NCBI GenBank assembly: GCA_035687255.1
Contig: DASRYI010000318.1
Coordinates: forward strand, 1 to 23,397
Origin: JAKEHA01 sp035687255
GTDB lineage: Bacteria; Krumholzibacteriota; Krumholzibacteriia; WVZY01; JAKEHA01
Length of the DNA stretch: 23,397 nucleotides
Reading direction: 5' to 3'
Position numbers and translations under genes: made by a program. Under the pieces are notes generated by a model. The model saw only the letters and a program-made list of their open reading frames with translations. It was not told the origin of the DNA and ran no database searches. This document shows, piece after piece, positions 1-7,945 of this stretch. The stretch's first letter is position 1. The number at the start of each line of letters is the position of its first letter.

Positions 1-839
1 CTCTGGTCGATCCCGGTGACGACGTGATGCTGCTGGCGCCGTACTGGCCGTTCATCCGCGGAATGGTTCGCGCCGCGGGCGGCGGCGCGATCGAGGTGCC
101 GTTTTACACCGAGGTGGGGGACAGCGCTGCCGGGATCGAAAACATGCTGGAGAGAATGCTCACGCCGGCGACGGTGGCGCTCTACGTCAACAGTCCCAAC
201 AACCCCAGCGGCATGGTGCTCTCGCGCGAGCAGCTGGCAACAGTGGCGGGCTTTGCGCGCGCACACCATCTCTGGCTCATCAGCGACGAGGCCTACGACA
301 GCATGGTTTTCGATGGACGCGAATGCGTCTCGCCGGCGGGCTTTCACGACACGCTGGAACGCAGCGTCTCCGTATACACGTTTTCCAAGGTGTACATGTT
401 CGCGGGTCTGCGCCTGGGATACGCGGTCTCCGTGCCCGGCGTGATCAAGGCCATCAACAAGTCCATGGTGCACCAGTTGTACAGCCCGTCCACGCTGGCG
501 CAGGAGATGATGGTCGAGCCCGTGCGCTCGCACGCGCAGTGGTCGGGACGCTTTGTGACGGAATATCAGGAGACGCGCGATGCGGTGGCCAACGCACTGC
601 GCGTCAAGGCGCCGCTTCCCGGTGGTGCCTACTACTTCTTCTTTCCCATCGATGAATACCTGCGCGGGCGTAGCGTGACCGACGTGGTCAATGCATGTCT
701 GGATGCGGGTGTGTCGGTGGCACCGGGCGAAGATTTCGGCGCGGCCTACACGCACTGGCTGCGCATCTGTTTTGCAGGGGAATCGCCGGAACGTGTGCTG
801 CTCGGCATCGAACGCCTGAACGGGGTGCTGGCGGGCTAA
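1..839 (+). CDS. PLP-dependent aminotransferase, class I/II (5' truncated)
   Basis: This is the C-terminal two thirds or so of a fold-type I pyridoxal-phosphate aminotransferase, a cytoplasmic enzyme that moves an amino group between an amino acid and a 2-oxo acid. The reading frame is open from base 3 (LVDPGDDV...), so the gene starts upstream of the window and the GTG at 24 is not a true start. Family landmarks in order are NSPNNPSG (cofactor/substrate loop), SDEAYD (the Asp that pairs with the pyridine nitrogen), YTFSKVYMFAGLRLGY with the Schiff-base Lys in SK, and a late RICFA whose Arg binds the substrate carboxylate. All expected catalytic residues in the visible part are present. The substrate cannot be told from these motifs; aspartate-, alanine- and aromatic-type enzymes share them. 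It converges on the kinase gene with only 42 bases between the two stops and no clear hairpin-plus-T terminator. Confidence 0.93.
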   Translation, partial: LVDPGDDVMLLAPYWPFIRGMVRAAGGGAIEVPFYTEVGDSAAGIENMLERMLTPATVALYVNSPNNPSGMVLSREQLATVAGFARAHHLWLISDEAYDSMVFDGRECVSPAGFHDTLERSVSVYTFSKVYMFAGLRLGYAVSVPGVIKAINKSMVHQLYSPSTLAQEMMVEPVRSHAQWSGRFVTEYQETRDAVANALRVKAPLPGGAYYFFFPIDEYLRGRSVTDVVNACLDAGVSVAPGEDFGAAYTHWLRICFAGESPERVLLGIERLNGVLAG

Positions 840-881
840 GTTCGCTTGCGGGCACGGGCGATGGCGGCCTTGAAACGGGCA

Positions 882-3023
882 TCATCGCGAATCGTTCTTC
901 TCGCGCATCTTTCTGACGGCCGCCTGGAAGCGAGGGAACTCACGGATCGGATTCAGATCCGGATCGCTTTCCAGCCAGGTGACGCCTGCAAAACCCAGAT
1001 CGAGTGCTCGCTCGATATGGTTGACGGCCCGCTCCAATTCGCCCGCCAGCGCGAGCGTGCAGGCCACGTTGTAGTGTGCAAACGAATCGAGCGGATCGAC
1101 CCGAAGGGCCTGCTCTACCCAATCCAGGCCTTCTTCACGCCGGCCCAGTTCGAACAGGACGCCCGAGCCCAGGTAATACGCGCGCGACGATTCGGGATGG
1201 CGCGCGGCGTACGCGCGCACGCGTTCAAGTGCTCGCTCGAGCAGCGGTTGTCTTTGCTCCAGAGTCCATCCCATTCCGCGGTAGGGGGCGTCGATCAAAC
1301 AGGCGCATTGATACTCTTCCGGGTCGATTTCGATGGCTCGCTCCCACTGCTCGATCACCTTCGCCCAGTCACGCTGAACGAAGAACAGTCGTCCGTAGAA
1401 GTAACGCGCTTCGTATAGATCGGGGTTGAGCTGCAGTGCCTTCTTGAAGTTCTGCTCCGCTTCCGTCATCTCGCCCATGCTGGACAGGAGATGCGCCTTG
1501 GCCGTATGGGCCTCTGCGAGGTTGGGATCGAGCATGAGCGCCTGTTCTGCGGACTCGCGCGCAAGCGTGAGCAAATCCTCTGCGCCCGGAAAGAAGTTTC
1601 CAAGGAATATGCCGGCGAGCGCGAGCATCGCGTGAGCACGGGCAAACTTTGGATCGCGGTCGAGCGCGGCCTGAAACAAGAGACGTGATTCCCTCAGCCC
1701 GCGCTGGCCTTCTCCCATCATGCGGCGGCCCTGCAGGAACAGGTCGTAGGCCTTCAGGTCGGTCGTTCCCGGCGTTCCCAGCATCTCCTTCTCGTGCGGC
1801 GAGAGCTTCACGCGCAGCGCGGCCGTAATCGCACGTGAAATCTCGTCCTGGATGGCGAACACGTCCGCGAGATCGCGGTCCCAGCGCTCCGACCAAATGT
1901 GATAGCCGTTGGACACGTCGATGAGCTGTGCGGTGATGCGCAACCGGTTGCCGGCCTTGGGCACGCTGCCTTCGAGCACGGAATCAACGCCGATCTTGCG
2001 GCCGATGTCGCGAATGTCGACGGACGCCGCGCGATGTGCGAACGATGTGGTGCGTGCGGCCACGCGCAGCCCTTCGATGCGCGTCAGATCGTTGATGATG
2101 TCTTCGGCGATGCCGTCGCAGAAATACGACTGCTCGGGATCGTTGCTCATGTTGGCAAAGGGCAGCACCGCAATGGAGGGAGCGGTCGCCTTGCGTACGG
2201 CACCGCCCCCGGTGGAGAGCGTCTTGATCTCCGAGAGCAGCGTGGTGGCGTCGGGTGTGCGTTGTGCGACCGGCTTGGTGAGCAGATGCGAGATTGCTTG
2301 CTCTACACCGGTGGGTACATCGTCGCGTACGGAGCGAATCGGTGACGGCGCGGTTTCGAGCACGGCGTGAATCGCCGCCGGTACGGAGTCACCGTTGAAG
2401 GGCAACGCACCCGCCAGCATCTCGTACCACACCACACCCAGTGACCAGAGATCCGTGCGCGGGTCGGTGCGTTCGCCGCGAATCTGTTCCGGCGACGAAT
2501 ATGCCACCGTTCCGGAAAACGTATCCGTCTGTGTGACCGACGCCGAACTGGGAAGTTTCGCCAGACCAAAGTCGAGAATCACCGCCTCGCCGCGCTCGGT
2601 GAGCAGAATATTGGCGCTCTTGATGTCGCGATGCACCACACCGCGTGCGTGTGCCTCGCGCAGTCCTTCCGCCACCTGCGTCACAATGCGAACGCTCTCC
2701 TCGACAGGCAGCCGCCCCTGCTTGAGGATGCGGTCGCGCAGCGACTCGCCCTCCAGGTAGGCCATGGAGATGAAGGTCTGGCCGTCGGGCGTTTCTTCGA
2801 TGTCGTACACCGTGCAAATGTTGGGATGGCGCAACGCCGCGGCGGAACGCGCCTCGTTCACCAGGCGTGCGCGCTCCTGCGCATCACCCACCCGGGCAGG
2901 GGAGATGAACTTCAGCGCCACCGGGCGGTTGAGCCGGGTGTCCATGGCCTTGTAGACCACACCCATGCCGCCTTCGCCGAGCGATTCGAGTACGTCGTAA
3001 TGGAGCAACTTGCGCCCGATCAT
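882..3023 (-). CDS. Serine/threonine protein kinase with TolB-like and TPR domains
   Basis: A 713-residue cytoplasmic signalling protein. Residues 8-265 are a Hanks-type kinase with all key sites: Gly-rich loop GEGGMG (16-21), Lys38 in VALKF, HRDIKSAN with catalytic Asp133, DFG (151-153) and an SPE in place of APE (177-179). Residues about 283-405 match the TolB-like/adenylate-cyclase-associated domain (SIAVLPFANMSNDPEQ, CDGIAEDI, DSVLEGSV, LIDVSNGYHIWSERWDR). Residues about 423-705 are TPR-type helical repeats ending in DP/NP turns. No membrane helix is visible, unlike PknB-type receptors. The start MIGRKLLHYDVLESLGEGG fits the family N-terminus. No Shine-Dalgarno precedes it; instead TATACT ends six bases before the ATG, suggesting a leaderless message. 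It is transcribed away from moxR. The targets are unknown; TPRs probably recruit partners. Confidence 0.93.
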   Translation of the reverse strand: MIGRKLLHYDVLESLGEGGMGVVYKAMDTRLNRPVALKFISPARVGDAQERARLVNEARSAAALRHPNICTVYDIEETPDGQTFISMAYLEGESLRDRILKQGRLPVEESVRIVTQVAEGLREAHARGVVHRDIKSANILLTERGEAVILDFGLAKLPSSASVTQTDTFSGTVAYSSPEQIRGERTDPRTDLWSLGVVWYEMLAGALPFNGDSVPAAIHAVLETAPSPIRSVRDDVPTGVEQAISHLLTKPVAQRTPDATTLLSEIKTLSTGGGAVRKATAPSIAVLPFANMSNDPEQSYFCDGIAEDIINDLTRIEGLRVAARTTSFAHRAASVDIRDIGRKIGVDSVLEGSVPKAGNRLRITAQLIDVSNGYHIWSERWDRDLADVFAIQDEISRAITAALRVKLSPHEKEMLGTPGTTDLKAYDLFLQGRRMMGEGQRGLRESRLLFQAALDRDPKFARAHAMLALAGIFLGNFFPGAEDLLTLARESAEQALMLDPNLAEAHTAKAHLLSSMGEMTEAEQNFKKALQLNPDLYEARYFYGRLFFVQRDWAKVIEQWERAIEIDPEEYQCACLIDAPYRGMGWTLEQRQPLLERALERVRAYAARHPESSRAYYLGSGVLFELGRREEGLDWVEQALRVDPLDSFAHYNVACTLALAGELERAVNHIERALDLGFAGVTWLESDPDLNPIREFPRFQAAVRKMREKNDSR

Positions 3024-3029
3024 GCGCGC

Positions 3030-3059
3030 AGTATAACGCCCCGCCCGGGTGCGCGAAAG
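3030..3059 (-). promoter_or_regulatory. Putative promoter of the kinase gene, leaderless geometry
   Basis: On the minus strand TATACT occupies 3035-3030, with a weak -35-like CTTTCG at 3059-3054 (18-base spacer). Six bases separate the -10 from the A of the start codon at 3023, which is where RNA polymerase normally begins transcription. The -10 match is good and the -35 match is poor. Confidence 0.45.
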
Positions 3060-3073
3060 CCCCGCCGGCGGGG
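3060..3073. repeat. 14-bp perfect palindrome in the kinase/moxR divergent region
   Basis: CCCCGCCGGCGGGG is self-complementary over 14 bp and is bracketed by AAGC (3057-3060) and GCTT (3075-3078), which pair across a one-base bulge. It lies just upstream of the kinase -35 region and about 20 bases before the moxR TATAAT. It could be an operator for both genes, but such palindromes also arise by chance in GC-rich DNA. Confidence 0.35.
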
Positions 3074-3093
3074 AGCTTCCGCGTGCGCCGGCG

Positions 3094-3132
3094 TATAATG
3101 CCGTACGCTTTCGCGCCGTGATTTGCTAGAGT
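3094..3132 (+). promoter_or_regulatory. Putative promoter elements of moxR
   Basis: A perfect TATAAT lies at 3094-3099. An extended -10, TGC followed by TAGAGT, lies at 3124-3132. Neither has a convincing -35 at standard spacing. Both lie upstream of the moxR ribosome-binding site AGGAAAGG (3142-3149), so either would give a message with a short leader. Confidence 0.45.
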
Positions 3133-3156
3133 CCGGGTTTCAGGAAAGGATTCGCG

Positions 3157-4149
3157 ATGACCGACAACACCCGTACCGCCACCATGGACGACGTCCGCAA
3201 GTTCAACCAGACCTGCGATACCCTGCGCGCCGAAATCGGCAAGGTCATCGTGGGACAGGACACCGTGGTGGAGGAACTCCTCATCGCGCTGTTCGCCGGC
3301 GGCCACTGCCTGCTGGTGGGCGTGCCCGGCCTGGCCAAGACGCTGCTCATCTCGACGGTGGCGCAGGCGCTGGACCTCAAGTTCTCGCGCATCCAGTTCA
3401 CGCCCGACCTCATGCCCTCCGACATCACGGGCACCGAAATCCTGGAAGAAGACGCCGCCAGCAAGAAACGCACGTTCCGCTTCATCCAGGGTCCGATTTT
3501 CGGCAACGTGATTCTGGCCGACGAAATCAACCGCACGCCGCCCAAGACGCAGGCGGCGCTGCTGCAGGCCATGCAGGAGAAGAAAGTGACCGCCGGCGGG
3601 CAGACGTATGCGCTCGACCTGCCCTTCTTCGTGCTTGCGACGCAGAACCCGATCGAGCAAGAGGGAACGTATCCGCTGCCGGAAGCACAGCTCGACCGCT
3701 TCATGTTCAACGTGCGCGTGGATTATCCCAGCGAGGAGGAAGAGATTCAGATTGTGGAATCGACCACCTCGCCGTCGGGACAGACGCCCACAATCGTGCT
3801 GCACGCCAACGACATTCTCGAGACGCAGACGCTGGTGCGCACCGTGCCGGTGGATTCGCACGTGCTGCGCTACGCCATTCGTCTGGTGCGCGCCACGCGC
3901 GACGACTCCATCGCACAGGTGAAGCAGTACGTGTCGTGGGGTGCGGGTCCGCGCGCCGGACAGAATCTCATTCTCGGCGCCAAGGTGCGCGCCGTGATGA
4001 ACGGCCGCCCCATCCCCAGCGTCGAAGACATCCGCGCCATCGCCCACCCCGTCCTGCGTCACCGCATCGTGACCAACTTCAACGCCGACGCCGACGGCAT
4101 CTCCACCGACAACATCATCGACATGTTGCTGGAGGGGGTCGAGGAGTAG
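3157..4149 (+). CDS. moxR: MoxR-family AAA+ ATPase
   Basis: A 330-residue cytoplasmic AAA+ ATPase of the MoxR/RavA class, which typically works with DUF58 and VWA-domain proteins as a chaperone or metal-insertion machine. Visible sites are Walker A GVPGLAKT (55-62), Walker B VILADE (118-123), the sensor stretch ATQNPIEQEGTYPLPEAQLDRF (161-182) and the C-terminal lid ending RHRIVTNF...DNIIDMLLEGVEE. Length is normal for the family. The ATG is set by AGGAAAGG seven bases upstream. The expected partners, DUF58 and the BatA-like VWA protein, lie at 14786-17928 rather than directly downstream. The last 54 codons, stop and three bases after it recur at 8496-8664, so this 3' end may have been supplied or copied during an insertion. 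Of four differences between the copies, three are silent third-position changes and one swaps Asn319 for Asp. Confidence 0.95.
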   Translation: MTDNTRTATMDDVRKFNQTCDTLRAEIGKVIVGQDTVVEELLIALFAGGHCLLVGVPGLAKTLLISTVAQALDLKFSRIQFTPDLMPSDITGTEILEEDAASKKRTFRFIQGPIFGNVILADEINRTPPKTQAALLQAMQEKKVTAGGQTYALDLPFFVLATQNPIEQEGTYPLPEAQLDRFMFNVRVDYPSEEEEIQIVESTTSPSGQTPTIVLHANDILETQTLVRTVPVDSHVLRYAIRLVRATRDDSIAQVKQYVSWGAGPRAGQNLILGAKVRAVMNGRPIPSVEDIRAIAHPVLRHRIVTNFNADADGISTDNIIDMLLEGVEE

Positions 4150-4152
4150 GTT
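3984..4152 (+). repeat. Direct repeat, copy 1: 3' end of moxR
   Basis: These 169 bases recur at 8496-8664 at an exact offset of 4,512 with four mismatches (4008 C/T, 4111 A/G, 4137 G/C, 4140 C/G) and no gaps. The repeat runs from the last base of codon 276 to three bases past the moxR stop. Similarity ends abruptly on both sides. Confidence 0.97.
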
Positions 4153-4163
4153 TTCTTCGGTCG

Positions 4164-4312
4164 CGGCCCGATCGCGGCCGCAATCCTCCGGACCTGTGAT
4201 CGCTTCCCTCAGCTTCCCGTCCTCGACCGCACGAACTTTGATAGCGGTCTCGTAAGTCGATCCTCGCTGGCTCCTTCGCGAAGGTCCGTCAGATTGCGCC
4301 GCGATCGGGCCG
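4164..4312. repeat. Long imperfect inverted repeat (28 bp of stem)
   Basis: Arm 4164-4195 pairs with arm 4282-4312. Fifteen contiguous pairs (4164-4178 with 4298-4312) are followed by a one-base bulge at 4179, six pairs (4180-4185 with 4292-4297), a 3x3 internal loop, and seven pairs (4189-4195 with 4282-4288). The 86-base loop holds a further six-pair hairpin, GACCGC (4225-4230) with GCGGTC (4244-4249). A 12-bp palindrome CCTTCGCGAAGG (4273-4284) overlaps the right arm. It lies just inside the left moxR repeat. It has no T-run typical of an intrinsic terminator. Confidence 0.8.
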
Positions 4313-4373
4313 GCTACCTGAGGGCTGAAGCCATCGCTTCGATGCCAACAAAACAGTGGACGATCTGGTCCGG

Positions 4374-4385
4374 TGCTGATAGACT
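4374..4385 (+). promoter_or_regulatory. Putative promoter for the exported-protein block
   Basis: TGA followed by TAGACT (4377-4385) forms an extended -10. A weak -35-like TGGACG lies 17 bases upstream at 4357-4362. The context GTGCT..TAGACTCAC closely resembles the promoter at 8742-8755. Transcription would begin near 4392, upstream of the preferred start at 4423. Confidence 0.4.
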
Positions 4386-4408
4386 CACGATGTCCTTAGT
4401 CTCATCGC

Positions 4409-4417
4409 GGGGGGGGG
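4409..4417 (+). repeat. Homopolymer of nine G
   Basis: Nine consecutive G residues lie between the putative promoter and the ATG at 4423. They also lie in frame downstream of an alternative ATG at 4390. Such tracts can change length by slipped-strand mispairing and are also prone to sequencing error. Confidence 0.9.
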
Positions 4418-4422
4418 CGATT

Positions 4423-5001
4423 ATGGCTCGCATCCTTCTTCTCTTTTCGTTTGCTGTGTATCTCATCAATCCTGCTGACATGTATGCGGCCTCATATGGC
4501 CGTATTATGCTTTACTCCGATGCGGGGCTTTCGGAATGTTCATTGACCAACATGGGCTCCGGCATTACCGACGTATACGTTGTCCACAGCACCTCTGGGA
4601 CCGACGGGGCGAATCTCGATTTCACGGGCATCGTTTTGAGACTTACGCCGTCGACGGGGTTCAACGGAGCTTGGCTTGAAGACATTGTTCCTGCGGGAAT
4701 GAGTAGTAATGGTACAAGCCCGTCGGGGATTGGGATCGGATACGGCACCTGTCGGTTCGGCGAACTTCTAGCGCTGCATGTCCGTTATGAGATGCAGGGA
4801 CCTTCGTTGTCATGCAGTTTCGTGGAGGCGGTCCCGTACCCAAGCTACCCTTGGATCATAGAGACAACTTGTGGCGAGGGACTGGAGTTTCCAGTCGATG
4901 ATGGTCGCATCTTCGTGAATCCGGATAGCTCCTGCCCGTGCGAGGCTCCCCTCGCCACTGAGCCGACCACATGGGGTCGGATCAAGGCGATGTACAGATA
5001 A
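4423..5001 (+). CDS. Small Cys-containing exported protein of unknown function
   Basis: I do not recognise the family. From the ATG at 4423 the product is 192 residues and begins MARILLLFSFAVYLINPADMYAASYG, a typical Sec signal peptide with a likely cut after AASA-like small residues. The mature part is rich in Ser, Thr and Gly, has six to seven Cys that could form disulfides, and ends in an acidic/Pro stretch followed by TTWGRIKAMYR at the C-terminus, which looks like a conserved tail motif. The frame is open to 4294 and includes an in-frame ATG at 4390, but only the 4423 start leaves the signal peptide at the N-terminus. The G-rich stretch before it may act as the ribosome site. Codon use is more AT-rich than moxR. 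It is followed after 45 bases by the subtilase gene and is probably co-transcribed with it. Confidence 0.72.
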   Translation: MARILLLFSFAVYLINPADMYAASYGRIMLYSDAGLSECSLTNMGSGITDVYVVHSTSGTDGANLDFTGIVLRLTPSTGFNGAWLEDIVPAGMSSNGTSPSGIGIGYGTCRFGELLALHVRYEMQGPSLSCSFVEAVPYPSYPWIIETTCGEGLEFPVDDGRIFVNPDSSCPCEAPLATEPTTWGRIKAMYR

Positions 5002-5046
5002 CATCGATTCATCCAAGTTGGCCGCAGTCGGGGAGGCGCACATATC

Positions 5047-7932
5047 GTGTTGAGACGGTATCGAGTCGCACACGCGCTCGCATGTGTTCTTCTAACCCTT
5101 CTCGCCGCAACTCACACTTCATTCTCAGATCCGCAGGAAGTATTGGGCCGACATTATACGCGCGATGGAAGCCGTCTGTATGTGTTGGATAGAAGGGGTG
5201 AGAAATGGGACGTGGCCCCTGGAGTGATATTGGTGCGTTTTGCGCCGAACGCGACAGAAACAGAGATTGTCCAATTTGAGCGTTCAAGTCGACTCTGGCC
5301 AACGGCACGACTCAAGAGAAATGCGACCGGATATCGCGAGTTCAACTATTCCATTGATCGTGACCCCCTAGCCGTGCTCGCCGTGGTTGTGGCCGAGCCA
5401 GTGGTTTCAGACGCCTGCTTGGACACGCAAGTCAAGTTCTTTGGCGACGCGTATTATGAGCACCAGTGGAATCTTCAGAAGATGCGGATGGAAAGAGCAT
5501 GGGAGATCACAAGGGGCGATCCCGCGCTAACGATCGCGATCATTGACGATGGGATCGACTATTGGCATGAGGACCTGACGGTGGGGATGTGGTGGAATCC
5601 GAATGATGTGTTTGGAGATCATGTGGATGGCGACGATGACTCTCTTTGGTATGGGAGTCCAATGATAGACGATTTCACCGGTTGGGATTTCCGCAACAAT
5701 GACAACCAACCGCTGCCGGACACTATGTGCGTCGGAAATCCAATCCACTGTAGCGGGGACCGCGGTCGTCATGGCACAGCGGTCGCTGGAATAGCCATGG
5801 CGATCTGCGACAACGATAGCGGTATCGCCGGCGCTTGTGGTTCAAGGGGCGTAGATGGACCCAAGTTCATGACAATTCGGGTCTACAGTCAGGCAGCGTC
5901 TACGGTGGCGAGCGCGGTTGAATATGCGTGGAGGAAAGGCGCAACAGTGATAAACATGAGTTTCGGTATCTATAACGAGCCGGGCGATGCCGTGGCTGCA
6001 CAGCTTGATCAAGCTGCCGCCCACGGCGTGATAGTCGTCGCCGCGGTAGGAAACGACGGTGAAAAGGGATATCCGCAATCACATGTTCATTTCCCCGCGC
6101 TCTATCCCTCTGTGATAGCTGTCGGGGCGACCGATCAGAATGATGTTCGGTGGTCCTATTCGTGCATGGGATCCGAGTTGGACGTTGTGGCTCCGTCAGG
6201 ACGATACGGCTTTACCGAACTGTGGACGACGGACAATGATCCTCCATTGGCGGGCGATTTCAATCCCACAATCTGTCCAGGGGGATGTCCTCCTGAGAAC
6301 ACCAAGTATTTCTCAAGATTCGCTGGAACATCCGTCTCAAGTCCTGAAGTCGCCAGCATTGCGATACTGCTCAAGTCACACATGCCGGACCTAACACCGG
6401 CGCAGGTCAAGGAGCGCCTGATCGAATCTGCCGTCGACCTTGGCGAGGCCGGCCCGGACACTCTCTACGGCTATGGCCGCGTTGATGCTTACCGCGCCCT
6501 GACCGAATGGGGGACAATATCCGGCAATGTCACATGGAGCCCGTCGGATACGCACGATGGCACGAGATACATTTCTGGTGATCTGACCATTGCCTCCGGA
6601 GCCACGCTGACCATCATGCCTGGGACGATCATCAAGATTGCAAACGACGACGACCTTCGGACAGGGTCCGATACTCTCCGAGTGGAAATCAACGTCCAGG
6701 GGACGCTCATCGCTGAAGGCACATCCGCGAACCCGGTTGTATTCGAGTCGTGGCATCCGCAGGGGACAGACGACTGGGCGGGAATCTACCTGGACGACCA
6801 GAGCGGCGGTGGAACCTTCGATCATTGCTCCATCAGTCGGGCAGAAACTGCGATCGAGACATACGTGCCTGTTACGATCTCCGACTGCGTGATCGACAGT
6901 TGCAGTTTCGCTGGAGTCGATGTCCAGGATGGGCTCGCGATGATAGAACGGAACACGCTGACCGGTCCCGGCGTATACGGCATCCGCGTTGTCGCTGATT
7001 CGGTGGTCGTGCGGGACACCAGTGTCAACGGAGCCAGCGGCACAGCGCTTCAGGTGGAAACGGACGCTGGTGCGCTGGTGCGCGGGTCGCAGTTCTTGAA
7101 CTCCGACAAGGGCACTTATCACAGTGGTCATTTTCACCACGTCGACATTGACTCGAGCTGCGTGTTCAGTGGCAACACGATTGGCGTGCACCTTTATCAG
7201 ACCGTTGGTGCGGCAAATCTGAGGAACAGCACGATCAGCAACAATACCAATACGGGCGTGGTCTGCGACGAAGCCAGCGGGCTGATTGAGAACAACCTGA
7301 TCGAGTCCAGCAGCACTGGAATCAACTGCGGAAATGAAGCCACGCCGACGATCGAAGGCAACACAATCAAGCTTAATGCGAACGGCGTCATTGCGGCCTT
7401 TGACGCGAATCCGTTCCTGGGATTGTCCCCGGAGTCAGGAAACAACACCTTTGCCCTCAGCTCTAGCTACCACGTCCGGAACTACACGAGCACCACCATT
7501 TACGCCGAGAATAATTGCTGGAACGTAAATACCGGCACATGTGCGCCGAAGGCCGCCAAAATCGCCGGGGACGTTGATGTCGATTATCCGCAGTGTTGCA
7601 CGGTGAGCTCGTCGATGCTCGTGCAGTTGGATCCAAAAGAGACACCAAAGAAGGTAGCGACCGGTATTAAGAGCATTGTCCCCAACCCGTTCAACCCGCA
7701 GACCACGATCTATTACGGACTTGCATCGTCCGGTGCGGTCGAGATTCGTGTCTTTGATGTTGGCGGTCGACTGGTACGCGAACTCGTCAATGGAGTGAAA
7801 AATGCTGGCGTGCACCAGGTGGTTTGGGACGGCACGGATCGTCGTGGAAGTCCGACGGCGAGCGGTATCTACTTTGTGAGGATGGTTGCCGGGGGCAAGT
7901 CGTTCACGCGGAAGATGGTGCTCCTCAAGTAG
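5047..7932 (+). CDS. Exported subtilisin-family (S8) protease with beta-helix and C-terminal sorting domain
   Basis: A 961-residue secreted serine protease. Residues 1-27 are a signal peptide, and about 57-125 an I9-like propeptide (GVILVRFAPNATE...). The S8 catalytic domain covers about 138-485, with Asp167 (IDDGID), His242 (RHGTAVAGI), oxyanion Asn336 (VGNDG) and Ser429 (FAGTSVSSPE) all present. Residues about 488-865 form a right-handed beta-helix-like region of repeated short strands (DCVIDSCSFAGVDV, NTIKLNANGV). Residues about 874-961 are the PNPFNPQTTI...GIYFVRMVAGGKSFTRKMVLLK sorting/FlgD-Ig-like domain. Start is GTG at 5047, chosen because GGGAGG (5031-5036) lies ten bases upstream. 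GC rises from about half in the protease part to 35/60 in the helix part. It probably acts at the cell surface; the substrate is unknown. Confidence 0.93.
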   Translation: MLRRYRVAHALACVLLTLLAATHTSFSDPQEVLGRHYTRDGSRLYVLDRRGEKWDVAPGVILVRFAPNATETEIVQFERSSRLWPTARLKRNATGYREFNYSIDRDPLAVLAVVVAEPVVSDACLDTQVKFFGDAYYEHQWNLQKMRMERAWEITRGDPALTIAIIDDGIDYWHEDLTVGMWWNPNDVFGDHVDGDDDSLWYGSPMIDDFTGWDFRNNDNQPLPDTMCVGNPIHCSGDRGRHGTAVAGIAMAICDNDSGIAGACGSRGVDGPKFMTIRVYSQAASTVASAVEYAWRKGATVINMSFGIYNEPGDAVAAQLDQAAAHGVIVVAAVGNDGEKGYPQSHVHFPALYPSVIAVGATDQNDVRWSYSCMGSELDVVAPSGRYGFTELWTTDNDPPLAGDFNPTICPGGCPPENTKYFSRFAGTSVSSPEVASIAILLKSHMPDLTPAQVKERLIESAVDLGEAGPDTLYGYGRVDAYRALTEWGTISGNVTWSPSDTHDGTRYISGDLTIASGATLTIMPGTIIKIANDDDLRTGSDTLRVEINVQGTLIAEGTSANPVVFESWHPQGTDDWAGIYLDDQSGGGTFDHCSISRAETAIETYVPVTISDCVIDSCSFAGVDVQDGLAMIERNTLTGPGVYGIRVVADSVVVRDTSVNGASGTALQVETDAGALVRGSQFLNSDKGTYHSGHFHHVDIDSSCVFSGNTIGVHLYQTVGAANLRNSTISNNTNTGVVCDEASGLIENNLIESSSTGINCGNEATPTIEGNTIKLNANGVIAAFDANPFLGLSPESGNNTFALSSSYHVRNYTSTTIYAENNCWNVNTGTCAPKAAKIAGDVDVDYPQCCTVSSSMLVQLDPKETPKKVATGIKSIVPNPFNPQTTIYYGLASSGAVEIRVFDVGGRLVRELVNGVKNAGVHQVVWDGTDRRGSPTASGIYFVRMVAGGKSFTRKMVLLK

Positions 7933-7945
7933 GGGCGGGATTCAC

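Noticed and set aside
3054..3113. Octamer CTTTCGCG upstream of the kinase, moxR and DUF58 -10 boxes as a shared -35
   Set aside because: Distances to the -10 differ (18, 13 and 11 bases), so it cannot be one -35 element; such words are common in this GC-rich DNA.
2884..4062. Minus-strand open frame across the moxR region (392 codons)
   Set aside because: It covers the divergent promoter region, the moxR gene and the kinase 5' end in the wrong frame, and shows no domain.
6391..7191. Minus-strand open frame inside the subtilase gene (266 codons)
   Set aside because: It is a shadow of the beta-helix region with no start signal or recognisable family.
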